This document shows, in pieces, positions 1 to 7,150 of a DNA stretch of 7,526 nt; position 1 is the first letter of the stretch; each line of letters begins with the position of its first letter. Location of the stretch: the NCBI GenBank assembly GCA_023140455.1, contig JAGLLQ010000244.1:1-7526 (forward strand), written 5' to 3'. The DNA comes from Desulfobacteraceae bacterium (lineage in GTDB: Bacteria; Desulfobacterota; Desulfobacteria; Desulfobacterales; Desulfobacteraceae). The notes below the pieces were generated by a model. That model saw only the letters and a program-made list of their open reading frames with translations, was not told where the DNA came from and made no database searches. The translations under genes were made by a program, and so were the position numbers.

Positions 1-2144
1 TGGCTCATATTTGCAAGAAATTCGCTTTTCGATTTAGCGCTTGCTTCAGCAGCATTTTTAGCGATCTTCAATGCTTCTTCAGAGCGTTTCCTATCAATGG
101 CTATAGCCACCTGGTCTGAAACTGCCGAGAGTATTTCTAAATCTTTATGATCAAAAAGATCAGGGTCAGTATAGCTTTGTGCAGCCATATATCCAATAAC
201 TTCATTGTCTACTTTTAAAGGTACGCCAATCCAGGTTTTGGGCAAAGTTCCAATATTATGTTTAGCTTTTTCTTTTAAATCTTTTTCTGTTAAGAATATC
301 GGGCTGCCTGATTTTATAATTCCTCCACCAATTGAGGAACCATCATCTAATATCACAGACGTTCCATGCAAGTCATCAAACTGATCAATGAAATATTCAA
401 AGCTTAGAGTGTTGTTTTTTTTGTTATACAACCCGATAATAAAATTTGTCAGATCAATAATTTTGCTAAGAAATGTATGGATAGACTTATATAATTCGTC
501 AAGGTTTCTGGTAGTATTGACAGCATTTGATATGGCAAATAAAACTTTCTTTATCTCTTCGCTTTCTTTTTTTGCATCTTCTGACTGTTTTCGGGTAATT
601 GCCGTGGCCACCTGGTCAGAGATTGATGTAAGTATGTCAGCATCTTTTTGGTTGTAAAGTTCAGGGTCAGAATAACTCTGGACTACTATAACTCCTATAG
701 CCTTATTTTTGGTTTTAAGAGGCACGCCTAGCCATTGTTCAGGAGGGATCGCTTCAGTTATTCGTGCTCCTATTTTTTTTGCCCGCTCAAGGATTTCAAC
801 TCCTGTAATAAAAAAGGGTTTTGCAAGGTTTATAACCTCTGATGCGATTATGCCTGATGAGCTTACATTCTGTATTTCATTGTAACTGTCGCCGGTTGCA
901 TCCACATAGTAAGGGTAAGACATAATATCTTTTTTAGAATTATAAATACCAATAGCAAAATTTGTTACATCAATAACTTCTGCTAAAATTTTATGTATTG
1001 ATTTGAAAAGATCATCCAGGTTCAAGGTCGTATTGACAGCATTTGAGATTTTAAAAAGAGTTCTGGTCAGTTTCTCGCTGTTTTTCAATTCCTCCTGGGC
1101 GTACTTTCTGTCAATGGCCATAGCAATCTGATCTGAAACAGCCATAAGTATTTCAATATCCTTCTCGCTATAAAGTTCAGGATTAGAATAACTTTGGACA
1201 ACAATAACTCCAATAACTTTTTGTTTTAATCTTAAAGGGATACCAAGCCACTGCTCTGCAACCATTCCAACGATATCGGCTCCAATTTTTTTTGCCCGCT
1301 TTAGAGCCTCGTTTTTATTAATAATAAAGGGGGCTGCAAGGTTGATTACCTCTGAAGCAATAATGCCTGATTTACTGACATTTTTGATTTCTGAAAAGTC
1401 ATTATCAATTTCATCCTTATAGTATGGATAGGTAATTGTATCTTTTTTATGATCATAAACACCAATCATGAAATTTGTTACATCAATAATACTCCCTAAA
1501 GTTTTATGAATTGATTTGTATAATTCATCAAGGTTTTCAGTTGTATTTACAGCATTAGAAATAGAAAATAATACTTTATTAATAGTTTTACTTTCAGTCT
1601 CAGCATCTTGTGCCCGTTTACGTTCAATTGCCAGAGCCACCTGGTCAGATACTGAATTAAATATTTCGAGGTCTTTTTTATTATAGAGCGCTGGGTCAGA
1701 ATAACTCTGAGCAACAATAACCCCAATAACCTCTTTTTTGACTTTTAATGGACTTCCCATCCATACACAAGGAGGTGTCCCCACAACATCTTTCTTAATT
1801 TTTTTCATATGGGCAATTAAATAGTCTTTATTAAATAAAAGGGGCTTACCAGATTGAATGATCCATGCAGTGCTTGAAGGAGTCTCAGGATCGCTGACAT
1901 TTTGAATCAATGGGACAGTATCTTCATCATCTTTTTCATCGATAAAATATGGAAATGCCAAACAATCTTTCTTCTTGTCATACAAGGCAATATAAAAATT
2001 GGACAGATCCATAATTTTGTTTAGAGTCTTATGGATAGATTTATATAAATCATCAAGATTATCTGTTGTATTTACAGCGTTGGAAATTTTAAAAAGAGCT
2101 GTTGTGATTTTTCCACTGTTTTTGAATTCCAGTTCAGATTGCAA
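1..2144 (-). CDS. Partial multi-GAF sensor histidine kinase (four GAF domains, then start of HisKA)
   Basis: The frame is open without a stop from about 2201 down to base 1 and runs off the window, so the C-terminus is missing. From the proposed start it gives 714 codons plus two bases. Four tandem GAF domains of about 172 residues each carry ISNAVNTT at residues 20, 195, 366 and 538. Each also has a KSIH helix, a W-(L/M/I)-G-x-P-L motif, an IGV/IGY...QSYSDP strand and an SDQ(V/I)A-A-I-x-RK helix. A charged linker follows, and the last residues, EFLANMS, lead into the HisKA H-box; the phospho-accepting His codon is the one split at base 1. No membrane segment is visible, so it is probably a cytosolic sensor kinase. 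ATP-binding and any receiver domains would lie outside the window. No ATG is available at the 5' end. TTG at 2144 is chosen because AAGGA lies 11 nt upstream, but this start is weak. The gene follows the REC-REC-HPt gene after 44 nt, probably in one operon. It could be an N-terminally shortened, decaying copy. The family call is firm; the start and functional state are uncertain. Confidence 0.85.
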   Translation of the reverse strand, partial: MQSELEFKNSGKITTALFKISNAVNTTDNLDDLYKSIHKTLNKIMDLSNFYIALYDKKKDCLAFPYFIDEKDDEDTVPLIQNVSDPETPSSTAWIIQSGKPLLFNKDYLIAHMKKIKKDVVGTPPCVWMGSPLKVKKEVIGVIVAQSYSDPALYNKKDLEIFNSVSDQVALAIERKRAQDAETESKTINKVLFSISNAVNTTENLDELYKSIHKTLGSIIDVTNFMIGVYDHKKDTITYPYYKDEIDNDFSEIKNVSKSGIIASEVINLAAPFIINKNEALKRAKKIGADIVGMVAEQWLGIPLRLKQKVIGVIVVQSYSNPELYSEKDIEILMAVSDQIAMAIDRKYAQEELKNSEKLTRTLFKISNAVNTTLNLDDLFKSIHKILAEVIDVTNFAIGIYNSKKDIMSYPYYVDATGDSYNEIQNVSSSGIIASEVINLAKPFFITGVEILERAKKIGARITEAIPPEQWLGVPLKTKNKAIGVIVVQSYSDPELYNQKDADILTSISDQVATAITRKQSEDAKKESEEIKKVLFAISNAVNTTRNLDELYKSIHTFLSKIIDLTNFIIGLYNKKNNTLSFEYFIDQFDDLHGTSVILDDGSSIGGGIIKSGSPIFLTEKDLKEKAKHNIGTLPKTWIGVPLKVDNEVIGYMAAQSYTDPDLFDHKDLEILSAVSDQVAIAIDRKRSEEALKIAKNAAEASAKSKSEFLANMS
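80..2087 (-). repeat. Tandem GAF-domain array, four units of about 515 bp
   Basis: Four successive units of 171-175 codons begin at ISNAVNTT and end at an SDQ(V/I)A-x-A-I-x-RK helix. The phrases recur at nearly fixed spacing, which shows tandem duplication. GAF3 and GAF4 are most like GAF1 and GAF2 of the kinase encoded at 3366-6761: GAF3 shares NLDDLFKSIH and YPYYVD; GAF4 shares IIDLTNFIIGL, IDQFDD and EVIGYMA. The units have diverged at the nucleotide level, so this is old domain duplication, not a recent perfect repeat. The right-hand boundary near base 80 is approximate. Confidence 0.85.
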
Positions 2145-2155
2145 TATTTGTTCAT

Positions 2156-2160
2156 TCCTT
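2156..2160 (-). promoter_or_regulatory. Candidate Shine-Dalgarno AAGGA for the downstream GAF kinase
   Basis: On the minus strand AAGGA lies 11 nt before the TTG codon at 2144, a slightly long spacing. An ATG begins immediately after it (2155) but is in another frame and reaches a stop after 27 codons, so it cannot start the kinase. This is the only SD-like element between the preceding stop codon and the first GAF domain. Confidence 0.35.
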
Positions 2161-2188
2161 GTTTTTGTTTTGACAGCCTTGTAAATAT

Positions 2189-3397
2189 TTAAGATACTTT
2201 TTCAAAATAATCCTTTAAATGGCCAACTTTATTTTTTAATATTTTAAATGCTGTAAGACTATTGCTAAAATCCTTTGATTCAGCTATTTTTTCAAGCTCA
2301 TGTGCTGCTGCCGAAAGGCTGCTTGCAGTTAAATTCGCAGCCCCTCCTTTTATTGCATGGGCTTCTTTTTTTAATATTTCTGAATTTTCTGAAACTATGG
2401 CATGCCCCATTTCTATTAACTGTTTTTTTACAGTATTCAGGAATTCATCAATAACTTCATTTAAAAATTCTTTGTCATTATCAAATTCGTCCAAAGCTTT
2501 TTTATAGTCCATTGGTATAGTATCTAATGCCCTTTTAGTTTGAGGCAGCCAGTTTTTTATCATTAAAAGAAATTTTTCTTTTCTGATGGGTTTGGTGATA
2601 AAATCATCCATATCTGCCTTAAGACATTTTTCTTTATATCCTTCAAAAGCATGGGCAGTCATTGCAATTATCGGGATATGGCTGGGTACATTATTCACAG
2701 AGTCATTAACTTTTATTTCTGAAAGTTTTGCCTCATAGTCACGGATGAGAAGTGTTGCTGTATAACCATCCATCACAGGCATTTGAATATCCATTAATAT
2801 TAAATCAAAATGCTTCTTTTTAAACAAAGCAACTGCAATTTTGCCGTTTTCAGCCAAAGTAACGTGGTGACCGCTCTGGGATAGATGTTTCATGGCTACC
2901 TTCTGGTTTGTAGGATAATCTTCTACAAGCAGTATTCTAGTGCTGTTACTTTGTTCTTCAGCAATAGTATGTCTGGTTATGAGTCTATTGTCTTCTTTCA
3001 ACTCAGAATGAGATTGATCTAATGCTTTGCTGATGGCTATTTTTAGTTCATCGCGTTTCACAGGCTTGAGCAAATAGGCATCTATACCTATATCCTTGCA
3101 TTTATTTCCATCTCCAAGGCTTCCGGCTGAAGCCATTATAATTTTAGGAAGATCAATAAATTCTTTTTTATTCCTGATTTCTGTGGCGAGCTGAAACCCA
3201 TCAATGGTAGCCGTTTTCAGGTCAATTAAAACTACATCAATGCGCTTGTTCTTATAATTGCCTTGTTCGAGGATTGTAAAAACTTCTTCTTTATTGCCTG
3301 CCATAATCGGTATTGTTTTAAATGATTTAAGATATTCCATAAATACATACCGGTTGGTTTTGTTATCACCTACAACTAAAATCCTTACCTCGTTCAA
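2189..3397 (-). CDS. REC-REC-HPt phosphorelay protein (possible detached C-terminus of a hybrid kinase)
   Basis: The protein has 402 residues and three domains. REC1 (about 5-125) has its phospho-acceptor at D59, S90 and K111, but the usual acidic pair reads G10-D11. REC2 (about 153-285) is complete: E159-D160, D203 in LMDIQMP, T247 and K269. The HPt domain (about 305-395) has H347 in the motif HAIKGG. Known chemistry: the receivers take phosphate from a kinase His, and HPt passes it to another Asp. There is no DNA-binding or enzymatic output domain. This order is the usual C-terminal half of hybrid kinases of the BarA type, and the N-terminus (NEVRILVV) resembles the usual kinase-receiver linker. 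The start is TTG at 3397, inside the upstream kinase gene (32-nt overlap). No ATG exists before residue 20, which already lies within REC1. The upstream frame is closed by TAG within the kinase gene. It is either a separate, translationally coupled gene or a frameshifted-off part of the kinase. Confidence 0.9.
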   Translation of the reverse strand: MNEVRILVVGDNKTNRYVFMEYLKSFKTIPIMAGNKEEVFTILEQGNYKNKRIDVVLIDLKTATIDGFQLATEIRNKKEFIDLPKIIMASAGSLGDGNKCKDIGIDAYLLKPVKRDELKIAISKALDQSHSELKEDNRLITRHTIAEEQSNSTRILLVEDYPTNQKVAMKHLSQSGHHVTLAENGKIAVALFKKKHFDLILMDIQMPVMDGYTATLLIRDYEAKLSEIKVNDSVNNVPSHIPIIAMTAHAFEGYKEKCLKADMDDFITKPIRKEKFLLMIKNWLPQTKRALDTIPMDYKKALDEFDNDKEFLNEVIDEFLNTVKKQLIEMGHAIVSENSEILKKEAHAIKGGAANLTASSLSAAAHELEKIAESKDFSNSLTAFKILKNKVGHLKDYFEKVS

Positions 3398-6300
3398 GTC
3401 TCTTTCTTTTCTTCTTTTCTTTTCTTTTCTTTTGTTTTTCCAGTTTAACAGTAAACCAGAAAGTTGATCCTTTGCCTAATTCACTTTCCAGGCCGATTTG
3501 CCCACCCATAAGTTCGGCAAGTTGTTTAGATATGGTTGTACCAAGCCCGGTGCCGCCATACTCTCTGGTCGTTGAACCATCAGCCTGGCTAAAGCCTTCA
3601 AAGATTTCCTTTTGTTTATCAATTGCTATTCCTATCCCGGTATCTTTTATAAGGAAGCGGAGTTCCACACTTGATTTGTCACTATTAACTATTTCACCTT
3701 TTACAAATATTTCACCTGCATGTGTAAATTTTATTGCATTGCTGGTTAAATTAATTAGAATCTGTCTCAGGCGCCCCGGGTCACCGATCAACTCAACAGG
3801 TATATCCGGCGCAAAGAAACAAACAAATTCTACTTGTTCGTCATTGATGTTGATTGCGAGAGAAGAGCATGCTTGCTCAAAAGTGTTCCTTAAGTTGAAA
3901 GGAATTTTCTCAAGAGCTAATTTGCCTGCCTCTATTTTAGAAAAATCAAGAATTTGATTAACAATGCCCAATAATGAGTTTGCTTCAGTATCTATTGTTT
4001 TTATTATTGATTGTAAATTATCATCCAGCTCGTTCCCAAGCGCTATTTCAGCCATACCCATTATACCGTTTATTGGTGTTCTTATCTCATGACTCATATT
4101 TGCCAGAAATTCACCCTTTGATTTGGCAGCAGCTTCTGCCACAACTTTTGCTTTTGTTAATTCTCTGGTTCTGTCTTTAACTTTTTTTTCAAGGTTTTCT
4201 CTGTGCTCTAAGATAATCTCCTGGGATCGTTTTCGGTCAATAGCCAGTGCAATTTGATCTGAAACAGCTGTAAAAAGGCCTACATCTTCATGGGTAAAAT
4301 AATTAGGATCTGAATAATGCTGTACTGCTATGACTCCTGTTACTTTGCCTCTGATAATTAAAGGGACACCAAGCCATACCAATGATTTAGTTCCTGATAA
4401 TTTGTTTGCTTTATGTCTTTGGGTAAGATCCTGTTGATTCAGGAATAAAGCTTTTTTGCTCTTGACAATATCAATTGTAATGGAACGGTTATTTTCATCA
4501 TATTTATCAGGTATTGTCGGGTCATAAGAATCATATTCATCAATATACAAAGGGAAAAACATTTGTTTTTCTTCATCATCAACAATACAGATATAAAAAT
4601 TAGGAAGAGTTTTCAATTGATTTAGTGAGTCATAAATAGACTTATACAATTCGTCCAGATTCTCAGTGGTGTTAACAGCGTTGGAGATGGCAAATAAAAC
4701 CTTATTCAGTTTTTCACTTTTTTTCTGGGCATCCTCTGCCCGTTTACGTTCAATAGCAAGCGCTACCTGATCTGAAACAGCTATTAGCAAATCCATATCT
4801 TTTTTATCATAGATATTCGGGTCATTATAACTTTGTATGACAATGGCTCCAATGATGTCTTCTTTTGTTTTTAAAGGTACTCCAAGCCACAGTTCAGCAG
4901 GTGTGCCTGTAACTTTCAGATTCATTTTAACTGCCCGTTCAGTCATCTCTTGTTTTGTGAAAAAAAGAGGTTTACCCTTCAGAATCACTTCACTTGTCAA
5001 AGAGCTTGATTCACTGGCAGAGTAAATTTCATGACCGGCAGCATCAACTGTATCTACATCGTACGGGAATGATAAAATGTCTTTTTTTCTGTCATAGGTG
5101 GCAATAAAAAAGTTGGTTACATCAATAATATGCTCCAGAGATTTATGAATTGATTTATATAAATCTTTAAGATTGTCTGTGGTGTTCACAGCATTGGAGA
5201 TAGAAAATAATGCTTTGTTAATAGCTTTATTCTCAAGTTCAGCATCCTGTGCACGTTTACGTGCAATGGCAAGTGCTACCTGGTCAGAGACTGAACTGAA
5301 TATGGCTAAATCTTTTTTACTATACAGGTCCGGGTCTGTGTAGCTTTGGGTTGCCATGTATCCAATAACTTCATTATTAGCTTTTAAAGGAACGCCCATC
5401 CATGTTTTTGCCCACGTTCCCACAGCTTTTATTTTTTTATTTTTTTTGGTCAATGCGTCTTTGGTAAGAAATACTGATTTGCCTGAGCGTATTACCTCTC
5501 CCCCGACAGACCCTTCTCTTATGCCCATTGACTGACCCTGGGAATCATCAAATTGATCAATATAGTATGCAAATAAAATTGTATCATCCTTTTTATTATG
5601 CAGACCAATGATAAAATTTGTAAGGTCAATTATTTTCCCCAGAGATTTATGAATTGATTTATATAATTCATAAAGATCGCTGGTAGTATTTACAGCATTG
5701 GATATGGCAAATAAAACTTTATTGATCTCTTCGCTTTTCTTTTGAGCATCTTCTGATTGTTTTTTTGTAATTGCTGTAGCTACCTGGTTTGAAATTGCCA
5801 TTAAGATGTCAGCATCTTTCTTATTATAAAGTTCAGGGTTTGAATAGCTCTGGACAACAATTACACCAATAACTTCTTTATTAATAGTAAGAGGAACACC
5901 CAGCCATTGTTCTGGAACCGAGCCCATTGGTTTGCGCCCCATTTTTCTTTTTTTTGTAATAACATCATTTTTAGAGAGAAGAAGCGAATGCTTCAGATTG
6001 ATAACTTCAGCTGCAAAAATACCCGAGGAGCTTATATCTTTTATTTCATGATAGACATCATTGGTTTCGTCAACATAATAGGGATACGAGATAATATCTT
6101 TATTACTATCGTATATACCTATGGCAAGATTTGTTACATCAATGATATTTGCCAAAGCCTTATGAATTGATTTGAAAAGGTCATCAAGGTTAAATGTTGT
6201 ATTTACGGCATTGGAAATTCTAAAAAGAGTTTTAGTAAGTTTTTCACTCTGCTTAAGTTCTTTTTGAGAATTGCGAAGTGTCTCAAGATCTGTCCTGTCC

Positions 6301-6761
6301 CGCAGCATAACCAATACTTCCCGTACATTGCCTTCAGGTGTTTGTATTGGCATGGCAGTCATGAAAATATTGGTTTGATTAATCCCTGAGCCCATACGGA
6401 ATTGAAAGTTTGTTACTCTGGATGAATTAAATACATATTCTATGGGCCCGGGATCAGGGAAAGTTTTACCAAACCTGCCAAGCAGATTTTTGTATCCCAT
6501 ATTATTAATATCGTATAATCCTTCTTTCTCCATCCATTCTTTAACTATTCTGTTATTCCATTTTATTTTCATATCAATGCCAACAATTAAAAACCCAACT
6601 TCAGTGTTGTTAAAAATTGCGGATAAGGTTGGGTTGTCTTTTTCAAAAAGGCGAATTTGTTTTTCTCTGGTTTGGGCAAGTTTATCCATCTCTTTAATTT
6701 TTTGTTGCAGCGACTTTGAATTCAGCGATTTTTTTTCAGGGCTTTCATTTTTTTTATCCAT
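3366..6761 (-). CDS. Soluble PAS-GAF(x4) sensor histidine kinase
   Basis: The protein has 1131 residues. In order: a charged coiled coil (about 10-42), a PAS domain (about 43-160), four GAF domains with ISNAVNTT at residues 182, 353, 521 and 692, and a signalling helix (about 845-885). HisKA follows with the acceptor H891 in MSHEIRTP, then HATPase_c with N-box N1004/N1008, G1 box DTGIGI (1040-1045), F-box FEGFSQ and G2 box GGTGLG (1069-1074). All catalytic motifs are intact, so an active ATP-dependent autokinase is expected. No transmembrane segment is visible, suggesting that PAS and GAF sense cytoplasmic signals; the ligand cannot be told from sequence. It starts at ATG 6761, with only a weak SD-like GCTGAG upstream. 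It is the first gene of the minus-strand cluster. The C-terminal tail (about 1109-1122) is almost all Lys, Arg and Glu because it is encoded by a pentanucleotide repeat. It then reads out of frame through the start of the receiver gene and stops at 3366. A normal hybrid kinase would continue into REC here. Confidence 0.95.
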   Translation of the reverse strand: MDKKNESPEKKSLNSKSLQQKIKEMDKLAQTREKQIRLFEKDNPTLSAIFNNTEVGFLIVGIDMKIKWNNRIVKEWMEKEGLYDINNMGYKNLLGRFGKTFPDPGPIEYVFNSSRVTNFQFRMGSGINQTNIFMTAMPIQTPEGNVREVLVMLRDRTDLETLRNSQKELKQSEKLTKTLFRISNAVNTTFNLDDLFKSIHKALANIIDVTNLAIGIYDSNKDIISYPYYVDETNDVYHEIKDISSSGIFAAEVINLKHSLLLSKNDVITKKRKMGRKPMGSVPEQWLGVPLTINKEVIGVIVVQSYSNPELYNKKDADILMAISNQVATAITKKQSEDAQKKSEEINKVLFAISNAVNTTSDLYELYKSIHKSLGKIIDLTNFIIGLHNKKDDTILFAYYIDQFDDSQGQSMGIREGSVGGEVIRSGKSVFLTKDALTKKNKKIKAVGTWAKTWMGVPLKANNEVIGYMATQSYTDPDLYSKKDLAIFSSVSDQVALAIARKRAQDAELENKAINKALFSISNAVNTTDNLKDLYKSIHKSLEHIIDVTNFFIATYDRKKDILSFPYDVDTVDAAGHEIYSASESSSLTSEVILKGKPLFFTKQEMTERAVKMNLKVTGTPAELWLGVPLKTKEDIIGAIVIQSYNDPNIYDKKDMDLLIAVSDQVALAIERKRAEDAQKKSEKLNKVLFAISNAVNTTENLDELYKSIYDSLNQLKTLPNFYICIVDDEEKQMFFPLYIDEYDSYDPTIPDKYDENNRSITIDIVKSKKALFLNQQDLTQRHKANKLSGTKSLVWLGVPLIIRGKVTGVIAVQHYSDPNYFTHEDVGLFTAVSDQIALAIDRKRSQEIILEHRENLEKKVKDRTRELTKAKVVAEAAAKSKGEFLANMSHEIRTPINGIMGMAEIALGNELDDNLQSIIKTIDTEANSLLGIVNQILDFSKIEAGKLALEKIPFNLRNTFEQACSSLAININDEQVEFVCFFAPDIPVELIGDPGRLRQILINLTSNAIKFTHAGEIFVKGEIVNSDKSSVELRFLIKDTGIGIAIDKQKEIFEGFSQADGSTTREYGGTGLGTTISKQLAELMGGQIGLESELGKGSTFWFTVKLEKQKKRKEKKKRKRLERGKDFSCR
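3407..3434 (-). repeat. TTTTC/GAAAA pentanucleotide tract at the kinase-receiver junction
   Basis: The plus strand shows three perfect TTTTC units (3415-3429), a TTTTG variant (3430-3434), and a further TTTTC at 3407-3411 separated by TTC. They lie in a longer, almost pure pyrimidine run (3399-3440). The tract codes the Lys/Arg-rich tail of the kinase and lies immediately upstream of the TTG start of the REC protein. Reading GAAAA repeats gives no stop in any frame. The kinase and REC frames differ by +1 here, so a gain of one unit, loss of two units, or loss of a single base would join them. Only three perfect copies are present, so a high slippage rate is not implied. Confidence 0.8.
4224..6218 (-). 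repeat. Tandem GAF-domain array of the upstream kinase, four units of about 510 bp
   Basis: Units start at codons 182, 353, 521 and 692 (spacing 171, 168 and 171 codons). Each is joined by a charged helix such as KRAQDAELENKAINK that runs into the next ISNAVNTT. Regular helical linkers of constant length are known to pass conformational signals along a stacked dimer; that role is inferred here. GAF4 is the most divergent unit (NFYICIVDD; QHYSDP in place of QSYSDP) and looks closest to GAF1 of the downstream kinase. Confidence 0.85.
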
Positions 6762-6802
6762 TACTCAGCTTGGGTTGATTAACAACTTTAGAATTAATTT
6801 TT

Positions 6803-6832
6803 TTGCGGGATAAAAAAATCATTTATTATAAT
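6803..6832 (+). promoter_or_regulatory. Possible promoter for the small plus-strand ORF
   Basis: A perfect TATAAT (6827-6832) lies 18 nt after TTGCGG (6803-6808), a partial match to the -35 consensus. The same bases contain ATTATAAT, which is self-complementary, so a minus-strand TATAAT (6830-6825) overlaps it and could serve the kinase cluster. No good -35 was found for the minus-strand reading. The region is very AT-rich and such matches arise easily by chance. Confidence 0.3.
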
Positions 6833-6843
6833 ATCATATATTA

Positions 6844-6857
6844 TGTACCCATGTACA
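6844..6857. promoter_or_regulatory. Inverted repeat TGTAC-N4-GTACA, candidate operator
   Basis: A perfect 5-bp inverted repeat with a CCAT spacer lies in the 137-nt region between the divergent kinase gene and small ORF. It falls where the -35 box would be for the minus-strand TATAAT at 6830-6825, and just downstream of the plus-strand TATAAT. A dimeric regulator there could influence both directions. The arms are short, and no regulator is encoded in the window. Confidence 0.35.
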
Positions 6858-6898
6858 CTTTTTTGATCAGTGCAAAAATATATAACAGAGAGAACAGT

Positions 6899-7123
6899 AT
6901 GATGGAATTTTTTCAGATGTTTTTACTAACCAAAGATAATGAACATGACCTGCAGGCAGTGGTGGCATTGATGGGCGCAGCTATTAGCTACCTGGTATTG
7001 AGATCAAAGCATATTGATCTGTATACAGGGATTGATCTTTTGTCTGATCAGGGATGGCAACGCCTGGAAAATGCTGTAGGGGCGATTATTCGAGGAATGT
7101 TGGGCAACAATAAGGATAATTAA
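6899..7123 (+). CDS. Small protein of unknown function, 74 residues
   Basis: I do not recognise this protein. It begins with MMEFFQMFLL, has a moderately hydrophobic stretch at residues 19-35 (QAVVALMGAAISYLVL), then a polar and partly amphipathic half ending in GNNKDN. The stretch might be one membrane helix or just a buried helix. ATG at 6899 is preferred over upstream in-frame TTG at 6803 because a purine-rich GAGAGA lies about 7 nt before it and the upstream extension is AT-rich, low-quality coding sequence. A second ATG follows directly at 6902. It ends 64 nt before the nitroreductase gene on the same strand and diverges from the kinase cluster. Nothing in its sequence ties it to either neighbour. 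Confidence 0.55.
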   Translation: MMEFFQMFLLTKDNEHDLQAVVALMGAAISYLVLRSKHIDLYTGIDLLSDQGWQRLENAVGAIIRGMLGNNKDN

Positions 7124-7150
7124 AAAGAGCAATTTTTTTTGCTATAAATA

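Noticed and set aside
2073..2155. ATG at 2155 directly after AAGGA as the start of the second kinase
   Set aside because: It is in a different frame from the GAF domains and stops after 27 codons; spacing to AAGGA is zero.
3407..3440. Programmed -1 ribosomal frameshift at the A-rich tract
   Set aside because: The receiver frame is +1 (or -2) relative to the kinase, so a -1 slip would enter the wrong frame. No classical heptamer followed by a clear stem-loop was seen.
3472..3957. Plus-strand open frame of 161 codons opposite the kinase catalytic region
   Set aside because: It lies antisense to HATPase and HisKA motifs that are clearly coding on the minus strand, and its translation has no recognisable domain.
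80..6218. Regularly spaced recurring sequences that might suggest a CRISPR array or mobile repeats
   Set aside because: The period is about 510 bp, the repeats are diverged, and they coincide with GAF protein domains in an open frame.
4224..6218. GAF domains as bilin-binding (phytochrome-like) photosensors
   Set aside because: No conserved chromophore-binding Cys-His arrangement was seen; the repeated His of the KSIH motif lies in the N-terminal helix of the units.
6774..6786. Near-palindrome GTTGATTAACAAC just upstream of the kinase start
   Set aside because: Only 4-bp arms in AT-rich sequence; easily due to chance.
6442..6813. Plus-strand open frame of 123 codons opposite the kinase N-terminus
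   Set aside because: It mirrors the PAS and coiled-coil coding region and crosses the kinase start codon; composition is typical of an antisense shadow.
6803..6898. N-terminal extension of the small ORF from TTG 6803
   Set aside because: It would read through the putative promoter and palindrome, has no SD, and encodes an AT-driven Ile/Tyr-rich sequence; ATG 6899 is better placed.
7128..7143. Hairpin AGCAA-T6-TTGCT after the small ORF as a terminator
   Set aside because: The stem is only 5 bp with three A-T pairs, the T-run is in the loop, and no T-run follows the stem. Too weak to call.
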